A stretch of DNA of 64,000 nt from the NCBI GenBank assembly GCA_948144175.1, contig CANXME010002317.1, forward strand, positions 62,001 through 126,000, given 5' to 3'. Source of the DNA: Closterium sp. NIES-65 (Eukaryota; Streptophyta; Zygnematophyceae; Desmidiales; Closteriaceae). The notes under the pieces are model-generated. The model was not told the origin of the DNA and ran no database searches. It saw only the letters and a list, made by a program, of their open reading frames with translations. Of this stretch, positions 53,497 through 64,000 are shown piece by piece. The stretch's first letter is position 1; every line of letters begins with the position of its first letter. Position numbers and translations under genes: made by a program.

Positions 53497-55146
53497 CTGG
53501 CTGCTGCTTCACCTCATCTCGCGTCCGTACTTCTTGCCCCCGAGGGAGACCCGGATGCACTAGACATCCCAACTCCGCGCTCTTACGCGGAGGCCGTAGA
53601 GGGTCCCTACTCCTCTCAGTGGCAGGCAGCTATGGATGCAGAGATGGCTTCCTGGAAGTCCACAGGCACCTACGTTGACGCGGTTCCCCCTCCTGGGGCG
53701 AACATCGTCAGTGGCATGTGGATCTTCAGGGTGAAGCGGCCGCCGGGCTCTCCACCTGTCTTCAAGGCGCGGTACGTGGCTCGTGGCTTCAGTCAGCGGC
53801 AGGGAGTTGACTACTTTCAGACCTTCTCTCCCACCCCGAAGATGACCACTCTTCGGGTGCTGCTGCACATAGCCGCTCAGCGCGACTACGAGCTCCACTC
53901 TCTTGACTTCAGCACTGCTTTCTTGCAGGGTAGCCTGCACGAGGAGATCTGGCTGCGCCGTCCACCTGGCTTCACTGGGACTTTCCCTCCTGGCACCCAG
54001 TGGAGCCTCCGACAGCCAGTCTACGGTCTCCGCCAGGCACCGCGCGAGTGGCACGACACACTGAGGACTACGCTTGCGGCTTTTGGGTTTGCTCGCTCTA
54101 CTGCTGACCCGTCGTTGTTTCTGCGCACCGACACTTCTCTGCCGCCGTTCTACATCCTCGTGTACGTTGACGACTTGGTCTTTGCCACAGCGGACACTGC
54201 TGGACTCGCCTACGTGAAGTCTGAGCTGCAGAAGAGACACACGTGCACAGACCTAGGTGAACTGCGCAGCTACCTTGGCTTGCAGATCACTCGGGACAGA
54301 GCACGACGCACCATTACCTTGACTCAGTCACACATGGTGCAGCAGGTCCTTCAGCGCTTCGGCTTCACGTACTCCTCGCCTCAGGCCACTCCTCTGTCTA
54401 CTCGCCACTCGCTCTCAGCTCTGCCTTCGGATGAGTCCGTAGAGTCGAGTGGCCCGTACCCAGAGCTTGTTGGCTGCCTCATGTACCTGATGACCTGCAC
54501 ACGACCTGACCTTGCATACCCTCTTAGCATTCTTGCACGCTATGTTGCTCCTGGGAGACACCGACCAGAGCACATGGCTGCAGCGAAGAGGGTGTTGCGC
54601 TACTTGTGCAGTACGTCGGGCATGGGGCTAGTGCTTGGAGGGCGCAGTCCAGTGGTCCTCACTGGGCACGCGGACGCTTCTTGGGCTGACGACCAGGCTA
54701 CTCAGCGGTCGTCACAGGGTTACACCTTCAGTCTTGGTTTCGGCTCTGTTTCGTGGCGGGCTACTCGCTCGTCTTCTGTTCTCGGCTCCAGTTGTGAGGC
54801 TGAGATCTACGCCGGGGCCATGGCTGCTCAGGAGCTTCGCTGGCTCACCTACCTGCTGACTGACCTTGGAGAGCCGCCTCGTTCTCCTCCAGTGCTGTAC
54901 GTAGAAAACAATGCCATGCTGGCCTTGTGCCGAGAACAGCGCCTGGAGCACAGAACGAAGCACATTGCTCTCCGCTACTTTCTTGCTCGTGAGCTGCAGC
55001 AGCGTGGTCAGTTGCGACTTGCGTACGTGGCCTCTGAGGCCAACACTGCTGATGTTTTCACCAAGGCACTTCCGCCTTGTGATCATCAGCGCTTTTGCAC
55101 TCAGCTGGGACTTGTACCTGTCTTACCTCACTTGCTCACCTCTTGA
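53497..55146 (+). CDS. Copia family B reverse transcriptase and RNase H, open to the end
   Basis: The frame of the hybrid continues. From 53632 there are 504 codons: MDAEMASWKSTGTYVD, MWIFRVKRPPGSPPVFKARYVARGFSQRQGVDYFQTFSP, FSTAFLQGSLHEEIWLRRPPGF, YGLRQAPREWHDTL, LVYVDDLVFATAD, then RNase H with GHADASWADD, SCEAEIYAGAM, HIALRYFLARELQQ and DVFTKALPP, ending LPHLLTS. In RNase H the usual YVDNKAML is YVENNAML, so an Asp is Glu. Apart from that and the upstream TGA, this is the most intact pol half of family B. Confidence 0.92.
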   Translation: MAAASPHLASVLLAPEGDPDALDIPTPRSYAEAVEGPYSSQWQAAMDAEMASWKSTGTYVDAVPPPGANIVSGMWIFRVKRPPGSPPVFKARYVARGFSQRQGVDYFQTFSPTPKMTTLRVLLHIAAQRDYELHSLDFSTAFLQGSLHEEIWLRRPPGFTGTFPPGTQWSLRQPVYGLRQAPREWHDTLRTTLAAFGFARSTADPSLFLRTDTSLPPFYILVYVDDLVFATADTAGLAYVKSELQKRHTCTDLGELRSYLGLQITRDRARRTITLTQSHMVQQVLQRFGFTYSSPQATPLSTRHSLSALPSDESVESSGPYPELVGCLMYLMTCTRPDLAYPLSILARYVAPGRHRPEHMAAAKRVLRYLCSTSGMGLVLGGRSPVVLTGHADASWADDQATQRSSQGYTFSLGFGSVSWRATRSSSVLGSSCEAEIYAGAMAAQELRWLTYLLTDLGEPPRSPPVLYVENNAMLALCREQRLEHRTKHIALRYFLARELQQRGQLRLAYVASEANTADVFTKALPPCDHQRFCTQLGLVPVLPHLLTS

Positions 55147-55358
55147 TCTTACTTGTACTCTTGCATATATATATACCTCCTCTTGCTTGTTTAGTGTTAT
55201 ATATATATGTGCACTCCTGCATGTGAACTGGCCTTGTGGCCTTGACCTTGTGCTCGGAATGTGTGGAGACTTTGTGATCCACCCTTAGCTTGCTGTGCTT
55301 TACTTTGCTTGACTGGTCTTGTGACCCCTTGTACTCCCCCACTTTGCCTATGGGGGTG

Positions 55359-55489
55359 TGTCAGAACATTATAGCTTATGCTTTTGTGTAGGCTGTAGTG
55401 GGGTAGCCTATATGGGGTACAACCCAATTGGGGTTAGTACTTGTACCCAACTCTTTCATAGTGCATTCATTCTCGTTCAACTTCTCTCA
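55359..55489 (+). repeat. Copia family B 3' LTR
   Basis: TGTCAGAAC to ctctca, 131 bp, directly after cctatgggggtg. The untranslated tail at 55147-55358 has tatatata runs near 55166 and 55199. Confidence 0.87.
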
Positions 55490-56043
55490 ATACCGCGACA
55501 AAAGCAACGACGTTGACACCAAGGGAGGCCGCGAGAAGTCTGGTGGACGAAGGACACTGACTCGTTTTGCGGCAAAGGTCGAGGTGATAGAGAGGCGTCA
55601 TGCTCAATGGTCGGCATCGTGGAGCCGACCGTTTTGCTGGTGCCACAGACCAGGGTTTAGGGTTTCAAAGCAGTTGTGGCCGCCGTGCAAACATTCCAGA
55701 AGGTGGTGCTGCTCGACAGTGGCTGTTCCCACCGTCAAGATGAAGCATGGAAGCGACATCAAGCATGTGGGCCACTTCAACGAGGCATTGCAGGTTGTTA
55801 AAGGCCATGGCACCATCACTCTGCAAGAGGAGATTGGGAAGCAGGTTCTCGTTCTCGACGTACTCTACTTCCCAGACATGCAAGGGCTAGGAGATGCTCG
55901 ACCTCGGAAGAATGGCATAGGGTCAAGGAGTTGCACGATGGCCAGCTAGAAGAACATGTTAGTGTTCCTCGCAGCCATGAACTTCATCATGCTTCTCGGC
56001 ACCGCAAGCCTCTTGCGTTCGACGATCACATTAAACCGTGCAC
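55490..56043 (+). pseudogene. Copia family C scrap: protease and pre-integrase
   Basis: In broken frames: VLLDSGCSH (protease motif DSG), then DIKHVGHFNEALQVVKGHGTITLQEEIGKQVLVLDVLYFPDM, which fits the protease body of Copia (the GxGT..L and DVLYVP blocks). Next is HRVKELHDGQLEEH, similar to a pre-integrase block. It is unlike families A and B. It is probably the same family as 24891-25291, but the two do not overlap, so that cannot be shown. Confidence 0.65.
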
Positions 56044-57136
56044 TGTTGGGTGCAAATTCACATTGCACGACATCCTGCCGTCTGTTTATATGAGTATGCG
56101 TGTGCGAATGCATTTGGGTCTGAATGGAATGATCGTGTGTTTGTTTGCTTTCGCAATTTTCACTTGAAGCATTTGCAGGTACTCGCACATTATGCGCTTT
56201 GGCACATCATTGTACGCGCTATGAACAGTACAAGAAGAAAGGACGAGCTCGCAAAGGAACCCAAGATGGAAGCTTTGCGGTTCGGTTGAATTGATTGTGC
56301 AGATTCAGTTGTATCCAACTCGAGATTGTACTGTTTTGTTTGGTTGACTATAGTGTAGCAGGGCAGGCACTATAGGGGTACAACTTAGGTGAAGGTTGGA
56401 TGTTGTTTGTCTGTATCTACAAGCTACAGGGCCAGGGGAAACCAGCGGAACCAGCATTTGGCTGGTTGGGCAAAGACAAGACAGGTTATGTTTTTAGGAC
56501 CTGAACCTGGTTGTTGTTTTCCCAGGTTGGAAAAACAGAACCAGAGGTTGTTTACCAACCTACCACTTGCTGTTTTGTCAAGCCAGGCTGGTTTTGTTGC
56601 TTGGAATTATTTGGGATCATCCCTGGTTGTTCCCAGGTTGATTCCAAAGGTCCTTGCTAGCTAGAGCTATTTATTCCTACTCTGTTTGTTCCTGAATATA
56701 GTCAATTTGATTCAAGCGAATTCCTCCCTTCCTGGAATTTTGTTTCTACGCGGCGCGACGGTGGAATGCTACCCGAGTCAACGCTAGTACGCTAGCACTC
56801 CAACGCTAGGCAAATGCTGTCCGAGCCATAACTTCGTAATGGCAGAACTTTTCGCGAGGCAACTTGGCTTATTTTAAAGCTCTTTGAGTGAGCTTCGATA
56901 TAGGAAATTCTCAGCTTAATCCGGTCGACGGTCTGCACGATACGCTTCGCGACGTTCAAGGTACTCTTATTATTTTGACTAAGTCATTGTTGATCCCTCT
57001 TTGTACAATCTCGGACCCGAGGATAGGGGCTGGTCTTGTACCAGGCACCCAAGGACCCTTGGAGGTGACCCCGAGGAGAGGTTTTAAGTTTGATAAAGTC
57101 TTAATAGCTTGAGTTTATTAGGCCCTTAGACCAACA
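56044..57136 (+). repeat. Family A 5' LTR
   Basis: TGTTGGGTGC to CCAACA, 1,093 bp. The 12-base arms of the LTR hairpin carry a substitution here (ggttatgttttt near 56484). Confidence 0.88.
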
Positions 57137-57183
57137 AGCTGGTATCAGAGCGGCGTTATAGTGATCCTCGATTTCGGTAGCTA

Positions 57184-60100
57184 TGGCGGGCAACACCTCG
57201 ACGGAAGCTGGTGAATCTTCAGCCCAAGATCGTAGCGGCAGCCATGATTCTAATGTTTCAGCACCAAGGGGAGCGCGAACAAACCAGGGCTCGCTGGTCA
57301 AGGAGGAATGAAGAATTTCACCATCGAGAAGTTCAATGGTGAGGGCTATGATGATTGGGCCTGGAAAATGCAACTATATTTCCATCAGATTGGATTGCTG
57401 AAACTAATGATTGGGAAGGAGCCTAGACCGAGTGACCCCGCGCTGCAGGAAGATTGGGACGAGCGCTCCTCGGCTGGCTACTATTTGATGTCGCAGAGTT
57501 TGGAGCTGAACCAGCGTCTCCACGTCATGCACCTGCTGCCGGAGGTTAAGTGCTGTCCGAAGGCGTGGACCGTGTTGAAGGAGCTGCACGCCCTGACCTC
57601 CGTTGTTGCAACGTTGATGCTGGAGAGGGAGCTGTCCGCGTTGGGCCTAAGCGAGGGAGAGCCTCTGCAACCTGTCCTGGACAAATTGCGCGACCTCTAC
57701 GCGAAGTTGGCGACCGCGGGAATCACCTACCCTGAGCAGACCAAGTGCTTGAAGATGCTATTACGGCTGCCTGAATCGTGGCTTCAATTGACGAGCGGAT
57801 TGAGCCTGCCGCAGAATCAGAGCTCGTGGACACTCGAGTGGGTGCGGACAAAGATTGTGGAGGAACACTTCCGTCGCCGCCAACTGAGGGGTGGAGACGA
57901 CCGCAGCAGCGGCTATAGGATACAAGGAAGCCGACGTGGCAGAGGACGTGGCTTCGGTGGTGCTGGACGCAGTGCAAAGAAGGACGACAACTCGAACGAC
58001 CAACAAGGAGGTACCGGTTGGGGTCGCGGTGCAAAATCTGGACGTGGGGGCAAGTCGAGTGCTGGTGGCAAAATGAAAGGGAGTTGCTGGTATTGTGAGA
58101 AGGAGGGGCATCCCTGGTTTTTGTGCTATAAGAAACCCGATGGATGGACCCCCCAGAATCGTCACCAGAATGGCGGCGCGCGGAGGAACCAGAAAAACGG
58201 CATGAGCATAGTCGCCGATTCGTCCGACAACAACCCGAAGAGCAACGGCGGTGCAGAAAAGAAGAGGGAGCGCACCGCGGGCCAGTTCTTCCATATTGGA
58301 GAGCAAGGAGAGCAGGGGGGGCAAGAAGACGCCTCTGCCAAGGTTGGAGCAGAGCTGCACCCCCTGGATTATAGGGTGTTGGAAACTGGCGCTGCTTGGA
58401 CAATGACGCCGCCCAAGCACCTGCTGGACCACGTACGTGCTGTACCGATCAAAGAGGTGTGCTCTGCCTCTGGACACGCGCTGAAGGTGGGTGGTGCGGG
58501 ACGAGATGCGTTTAAGGGAGCGGATGGCAAGCTGGTGGTGCGGCACGACGTTCTTCTCGTTCTCGAACTCAAGGCCAACCCCATCTCCCTCCGTAAGCTT
58601 GGCAAGGCTGGGGTGAGCACTAGCACGGATGGGGCACGCACTTACAAGGGGCAGCTGGGCAATCGGGTGCTTTGGGATCTGCACGAGAGCACGGACGTGT
58701 ACAGATCCATGTGGCAGCTGCCGGCGTCGGCATGGCATGGTGGGGGGCAGGCTGGTGAGGGGTCTGCATCCCAGGGAGAGTGCAATGCCGTTGGAGGGGT
58801 TGGTGTGAACGTGTCGGCCAGATCTGGGGAGACGGATTGGGCAACGGCACACCGACGCTTGGAGCATGTGGCAATGCCCTTGTTGAAGCAGTTGGAGAAA
58901 GATGGAGCTGTTAAGGGTCTGAAGCTGAACGGACAGCCACCTAATGAGAATTGTGAAATCTGTTTGCTCTCAAAGTTTACCCGTTTCCCCTTCCATAGTG
59001 TGGCTGGCAGGAGCAAGAAGCCGTTGGATCTGGTCCACATGGATTTGGTGGGGCCGCTGCCGGTTCAGGGACACAAGGGAGAGCGGTCTTTTGTGACCAT
59101 AGTGGATGATTGGAGCAGGCTTATGTGGGCATATCCGCTGAAGCAGAAGGACCATGCCGCCTCTATGATACGGGAAGATTGGCTGCAATTCGTGGGGAAG
59201 CAAGCGGAGTGTGTGGTGAAGCGGATTAGGACAGATCGGGGTGGTGAGTTTCTTGGAGCTGAGATGACGGCCTGGCTCAAGAAGCAGGGCATCCAGAGGG
59301 AGCTGACCACGGCTTACACCCCACAGTCTAACGGTGTAGCAGAACGGGTGAACCAGACACTTCTGGAAACAGCTAGGGCGCTGCTCATAGAATCTGGGCT
59401 GGGCAACTTGATGTGGCCCCATGCTGTTCGGCACGCTACTGTCGCTAGGAACAGGGTACTCACCAAGGTTGGGGATGACTCGTGGGTGCCGTTGGAGAGG
59501 TGGCTTGGGAGGAAGCCGCCGGTGGACATGCTGAGGGTGTTTCATTGGATGGCAGTCGCCCACGTCCCCAAGACCTACCGCAGTAAGTTGGGGGCAAGTG
59601 CAATCTGGTGTGTGCATTTGGGGCTGGCTACTGAGAGCAAGGGATGGCTGCTGTGGGAACCTTCCAAGGGTGTGTTGATTTACAGAAGGGATGTGAAGTT
59701 TGTTGAGGGCATGATGTATGGGAGCTGGGAGAAACAGCCGGACGCCAGGGTGTCCCAGAAGATGGAGCAGATCACCATGCAGCTAGATCTGACTCCTAGT
59801 GTGTGGGAGGAGGGAGAGGAGGCAAGTGCAGAGGGTGGTGATGGAAAGAAGGTACAGGAGGCACCTGCTGGTGGAGAAAAAGATGTGGAGACTAGCACTA
59901 GTAGAGCTGCCGGATCCGAGGGGGGAGAGCAGCAGCAGGGAAAAACTAAGAAGCCGAAGGGTGTTGTTATGAAGGGATGGGAGACCCCCGTCTCCAGGCC
60001 AGGACGTACCCGTATGGCTACTAAGAAGCTGACTGCAGGAGCTGATGTAGCAGAGCAGCAGCTTGGGACCGAGGAGCCATTGCTGATTCTACCGCATGGC

Positions 60101-60430
60101 TATGATCCGGATTGGGAGAATGAACCTGCCTACTGTTTTCTAACCCCTGCACCAGAGGAACCAGCTAGGATGGAGGAGGCATTAGCTAGCCCAGATAGGG
60201 AGAAGTGGCTGGTTTCCAGGGATGCTGAGTACCAGAGCCAGCTAGAGAATGGGACATGGGAGCTGGTGGTGCTGCCTGAGGGGAAGAAAGCCGTACAGTG
60301 CAAGTGGGTGCTAAGGATCAAGACCGATGACAAGGGACAGGTCACCATCTACAAGAGTAGGCTGGTGGCTAAGGGGTTTATGCAGAAGGAGAAGCGGGAC
60401 TTCAATGAGATCTTTGCTCCCATTGCCTAA
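57184..60430 (+). pseudogene. Family A gag, protease, integrase and reverse transcriptase entry
   Basis: The start ATG is 57184 (MAGNTSTEAGESS). A one-base deletion near 57306 shifts the frame; from 57308 there are 1,040 codons without a stop. Residues of that frame: UBN2-type gag 1-190, Arg/Gly-rich stretch 205-255, zinc knuckle Cys260-Cys263-His268-Cys273, protease LETGAAWTM with the catalytic Asp changed to Glu (about 359), HHCC about 515-552 and integrase triad Asp579, Asp643, Glu679. It then has the linker GGEQQQGKTKKPKG and the reverse transcriptase entry to 60427. TAA at 60428 replaces the Lys or Glu after PTA in other copies. Confidence 0.92.
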
Positions 60431-61768
60431 CCCCCTACCCTTCGTGTCTTGTTGGCAGATGCAACCGTTAGTGGGAAATTCATCATTCAGATGGATATAT
60501 CTACGGTATTCCTCAATGGGAATTTAGAGGAAGATGTGTACATGACGCAGACGCCTGGGTAAAAGGATGGTACACGCAAGGTGTGCAAGCCGAAAAAGTC
60601 CATCTATGGCTTGAAGCAGGCGCCATGCTGCTGGTACCAGAAGTTGGCAGCTGTTTTAGAGGAGATGGGATTCAGGACCAGCAGCTGTGATGAGAGCCTC
60701 TTTCCCAACGGGGAGGGGGAGAAGCTGGTGCTGTTTCTGGTCTATGTGGACGATATTCTTCTCTTTAGCAGCAGCATGAAGGAGATCCAGAAGGTGCAGC
60801 AGCAGCTGATGGAGAACTTCAAGTGCAAGAACCTTGGGGAGGTTAACTACTATCTCGGGATGCATGTGGAGAGGGATCTGGATCACAGGTGGTTGAAGCT
60901 GCACCAGGAGAAGTTCATCAAGGAGCTGGGGGAGAAGTACGGGATTGAGAATGAGCGCAAGGTTGCAACTCCCCTGCCAGCAGAATTCAAGCTTGTGAAA
61001 GCTGCAGAGGATGAAGGGGTTGAAGCCGAGGAGTAGCAGCAATTTCAGTCCTTGGTGGGCAGCCTCTTGTATGCAGCAGTTCACACAAGGCCCGACATCT
61101 CTTTCTCGGTTGGGCAGCTGGCTAGGGTGGTGCAGAATCCATCAGAGGAGCAGGTGGATGCAGCTGAGCGTGTGGTGAAGTATCTGAACTCTCACCCAAG
61201 CATTGGAATTCAATACTCCGCATCTGCACAAGTGAAGCACAAAGGGGTTGAGGTGCTGAAAGAGAAGGGGGAGAGGCTTGGAGAAGGCAAGCTCTTTCTC
61301 ACTTGCTTTACCGATGCTTCGTGGGCCTCTAAGAAGGAGGATTCCTCATCTGTGGGAGGATACATCTGCGTAGTTGGAGGAGGACCTGTTAGTTGGAGGT
61401 CAAAGAAGCAGACGGAGACAGCACTCTCTTCGGTGGAATCAGAGTACATGGCGATGTTCCATGGGGTGAAGGAGGTGATTTGGCTGAGGAGGCTGTTGGA
61501 GGAGATTGGCCAGGAGCAGAAGGTTGCTACGCCGCTGTTGTGTGATAGCAAGGGGGCTCTTGGGATGGCCAGGAACGCTGTGCTTCATAGGCTCAATAAG
61601 CACCTGCGTATCAAATGGCACTGGCTGCGTAAGGAGGTGAAGAGGGGAACGGTGAAGCCGATCTACATCAAGACTCACCAGCAGCCAGCACACTTCCTCA
61701 CCAAGAGGCTTGCGGATGAGCCTCATTGGCGTTGTGTGCGGATGAGTGGAATGAGCGTGAAATAGTAT
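60431..61768 (+). pseudogene. Family A reverse transcriptase and RNase H
   Basis: The same frame continues past 60428, with further stops at 60560 (TAA, for Tyr of PPGYEDG) and 61034 (TAG, for Gln). Motifs: MDISTVFLNGNLEEDVYMTQ, YGLKQAPCCWYQKL, LFLVYVDDILLFSSS, YYLGMHVERDLDHRW, LLYAAVHTRPDISFSVGQLARV, RNase H CFTDASWASKKED, SVESEYMAMFHGVKEVIWL, CDSKGALGMARN and the end HFLTKRLADEPHWRCVRMSGM. YVDD and the RNase H acidic residues are intact. Confidence 0.92.
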
Positions 61769-61807
61769 GGAATGATGGGGATGCAGCCGGCAGGCTGAGG
61801 GGGAGTG

Positions 61808-62902
61808 TGTTGGGTGCAAACTCGCATTGCACGACATCATGCCGTCTGTTTGTATGAGTATGCGTGTGCGAATGCATTCGGGTGTGAATGGAATGTTCGA
61901 ATGTTTGTTTGCTTTCGCAATTTTTGCTTGAAGCATTTGCAGGTACTCGCGCATTATGCGCTTCGGCACAACATTGTATGCGCTATGAATAGTACAAGCA
62001 GAAAGGACGAGCTCGCAAAGGAACCCAAGATGGAAGCTTTGCGGTTCGGTTGAACTGATTGTGCAGATTCAGTTCTATCCAACTCGAAATTGTACTCTTT
62101 TGTTTGGTTGACTATAGTTTAGCAAGGCAGGCACTATAGAGGTACAATTTAGGTGAAGGTTGGATGTTGTTTATCTGTATCTGCATGCTACAGGGCCAGG
62201 GGAAACAAGCGGAACCACCATTTGGCTGGTTGGGCAAAGACAAAACAGGTTCCGTTTTTAGGACCTGAACCTGGTTGTTGTTTTCCCAGGTTGGAAAAAC
62301 AGAACCAGAGGTTGTTTACCAACCTATCACCTGCTGTTTTGTCCAGCCAGGTTGGTTCTGCTGCTTGGAATTATTTGGGATCATCCCTGGTTGTTCCCAG
62401 GTTGATTCCCAAGGTCCTTGCTAGCTAGAGCTTTTTATTCCTTCTCTCTTTGTACCTGAATATAGTTAATTTGATTCAAGCGAATTCCTCCCTTCCTGGA
62501 ATTTTGTTTCTAAGCAGTGCGACGGCGGAATGCTACCTGAGTCAACGCTAGTACGCTAGCACTCCAATGCTAGGCAAACGCTGTCCGAGCCATACGTTAC
62601 GTAATGGCAGAACTTTTCGCGAGGCAACTTGGCTTATTTTAAAGCTCTTGGAGTGAGCTTCGATATAGGAAATTCTCAGCTTAATCCGGTCGACGGTCTG
62701 CACGATACGCTGCGCGACGTTCAATGTACTCTTGTTATTTTGACGAAGTCATTCTTGATCCCTCTCTCCACAATCTCGGACCCAAGGATAGGGGCTGGTC
62801 TTGTACCAGGCACCCAAGGACCCTTGGAGGAGACCCCGAGGAGAGGTTTTTAAGTTTGATAAAGTCTTAATAGCTTGAGTTTATTTGGCCCTTACACCAA
62901 CA
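61808..62902 (+). repeat. Family A 3' LTR with upstream polypurine tract
   Basis: TGTTGGGTGC to CCAACA, 1,095 bp, preceded by the purine run gctgagggggag (about 61794-61805). Confidence 0.88.
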
Positions 62903-63400
62903 ACTTGGTCTCTGATTCTCGCTCACCCACCTTGATTTTCGTCACCCTCTGCTCTAGCTGGCCGATGTACAAGGTGTTGGTTGACTTTTACGCCCGCATG
63001 ATGAACTGCCACGCTTGGTGGCCAGTATCCTCCTGAAGTCAGCACGGCTTGAAGGCATCTTGCTCCATTGGCAAGCAGCACCGCAAAATGGCTCTGAAGG
63101 TCAGCAGGTGGGCGGCGCAAAACTCAGACCAGAGCTCGACATCCTTCTTATCCGGCGCCAACACGTCGCCCTCCTCTTCAGCACGGCGATTCCTAGTTGC
63201 GGCTCGATCGACTCCAACCAGGTTATCAAGTCATCCCAACCTTCGAGTGGCTTGTGTAGAGCGATCTTGTCATGCAAAAAAATGAAGGAGCCGTACATCG
63301 GCGCGATGCTTCTGTCTCGTCTAGTCAAAACATGTGTTGCAGAATTCAGGCTGATTCCACTTTGCTAGGGATAACAACGTCGACCACCGGTGTCACCATG
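62903..63400 (-). pseudogene. Degraded gag-like coding stretch, family unclear
   Basis: On the minus strand one frame reads KIALHKPLEGWDDLITWLESIEPQLGIAVL (about 63180-63280). Another, with two stops, reads STNTLYIGQLEQRVTKIKVGERES near 62915-62990, resembling the UBN2-type gag pattern (tyr..stn......l...v..ikvge.es). The pieces lie in the right order for a Copia gag with frameshifts. It does not match gag of family A or B. It may be the gag of family C or D. Confidence 0.4.
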
Positions 63401-64000
63401 CAAGCTGCCTACTATCGCCGTCATCCGCAGAATTTGTGCCTGCATCCCGCCGACGTCGACGTCGGTGACCTTGATCACTCCAGGGTCACCCAAGTGCCTT
63501 CGTCGCTGTCGACTTGGTCACCACCATCTACGTGTTCTTTGGCGCCGCCTTCGTTGCGCACCAGTCGAGGAGAGGCGGACACATCATTTGTTCCAGCACT
63601 GGGTGGCGGATGCTCGCGCGCTGAACGCAAACGAGTTCATTGGAGCAACACCTCCAAGCCTGCTCCGCCATAGTTGCCAGCCATGTGGTGTCTTCTAACG
63701 TCAGCCAACTGTGCCTCCAAGCTATCCTCTACCACAGCGGGCTCACCTAGGGTAGGCGTTATGGTTTGTACGGGCTGCCGACCAACGAACGACTGAAGTA
63801 TGTCAAAAGCCGACTCCTATCTGAAGGTCGTGTGTTCGATCGACGCTCACCACACCATACGAAGAATCTACACGAGTGGACTATCGAGGAGGTCACGGGT
63901 TTGCGTAAGAGATCGTAGTGTTGTAGTAGTGTTCTCACTACTTGTCGTATTCACAGAGGAGTTTGGCAAGAGTTTCTCTAAGGAAATTGTGAGCAACATT
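63401..64000. other. Unassigned right end of the window
   Basis: No gene was recognised. If the gag-like stretch on its left belongs to a minus-strand element, this would be its leader and 5' LTR: read on the minus strand, a possible LTR start (TGTTGCTCAC) lies at about 63998. No primer site was found, so this is a guess. Confidence 0.25.

Larger units (their letters stand above)
56044..62902 (+). mobile_element. Copia family A, the least damaged full-length copy
   Basis: 5' LTR 56044-57136, primer site 57140-57151, gag-pol 57184-61765, polypurine tract about 61791-61805 and 3' LTR 61808-62902, 6.9 kb in all. Flanks differ (tgcac, acttg), so no target duplication. In their first 210 bp the LTRs differ at about 17 positions by eye (about 8%), far more than the Gypsy pair, so the element is old or is a recombinant of two copies. 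Confidence 0.9.

Noticed and set aside
63800..63860. T-arm-like gtgttcgatcgacgc near the right end
   Set aside because: The stem pairs poorly and no acceptor or anticodon arm fits.

Overview
The window reads as nuclear DNA of a green plant. It holds the decayed remains of one host gene, a plant-type MutL homologue (PMS1, the orthologue of animal PMS2), followed by about 55 kb of nested LTR retrotransposons. Pyrimidine-rich introns, a long G/E-rich insert in the PMS protein, a chromodomain Gypsy element and initiator-Met primer sites fit a streptophyte. A zygnematophyte alga such as Closterium is my best guess, from memory of similar Copia polyproteins, and is not proven.

Layout. 1-238: 3' end and LTR of a Copia element (family B). 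1268-8155: PMS-like gene, with a family-A solo LTR in intron 1, a tandem array of partial copies of the exon carrying ATPase motifs I and II, several in-frame stops, and no downstream part of the endonuclease domain. 8343-14473: a truncated family-A LTR split by a young Gypsy chromovirus (8759-14291, perfect 5-bp target duplication). 14474-18561: family-A fragments in opposing orientations. 18562-23812: family B, minus strand. 23813-24890: family-A LTR. 24891-25291: scrap of a third Copia family (C). 25292-32019: two-LTR family-A copy. 32020-36376: family B, plus strand. 36569-36970: RNase H scrap of a fourth family (D), minus strand. 37274-46643: a family-A element containing an inverted, 3'-truncated family-A copy (about 40866-45857). 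46644-47945: LTR-A and family-B pieces, minus strand. 47946-51908: family A fused to family B (51909-55489). 55490-56043: family-C gag/protease scrap. 56044-62902: the least damaged family-A element. 62903-64000: a degraded gag-like stretch on the minus strand and unassigned DNA.

Family A has LTRs of about 1.09 kb (TGTTGGG...CCAACA), an initiator-Met primer site, and one gag-pol frame of about 1,500 codons: gag with CX2CX4HX4C knuckle, DTGA protease, DDE integrase, YVDD reverse transcriptase, RNase H. Family B has short LTRs of about 132 bp preceded by a polypurine tract, and a long Gly-Gly-Ala-Glu-Pro repeat between integrase and reverse transcriptase. Every copy carries stops, shifts or deletions, so none looks autonomous. 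No RNA gene, CRISPR array or intact host gene was recognised.

The most distinctive signals are the PMS exon array, a defective Gypsy element with nearly identical LTRs, family-A copies joined precisely at LTR ends to their own interior, and an in-frame hybrid of the two Copia families. Misassembly across repeats is a standing alternative for the chimeric junctions.
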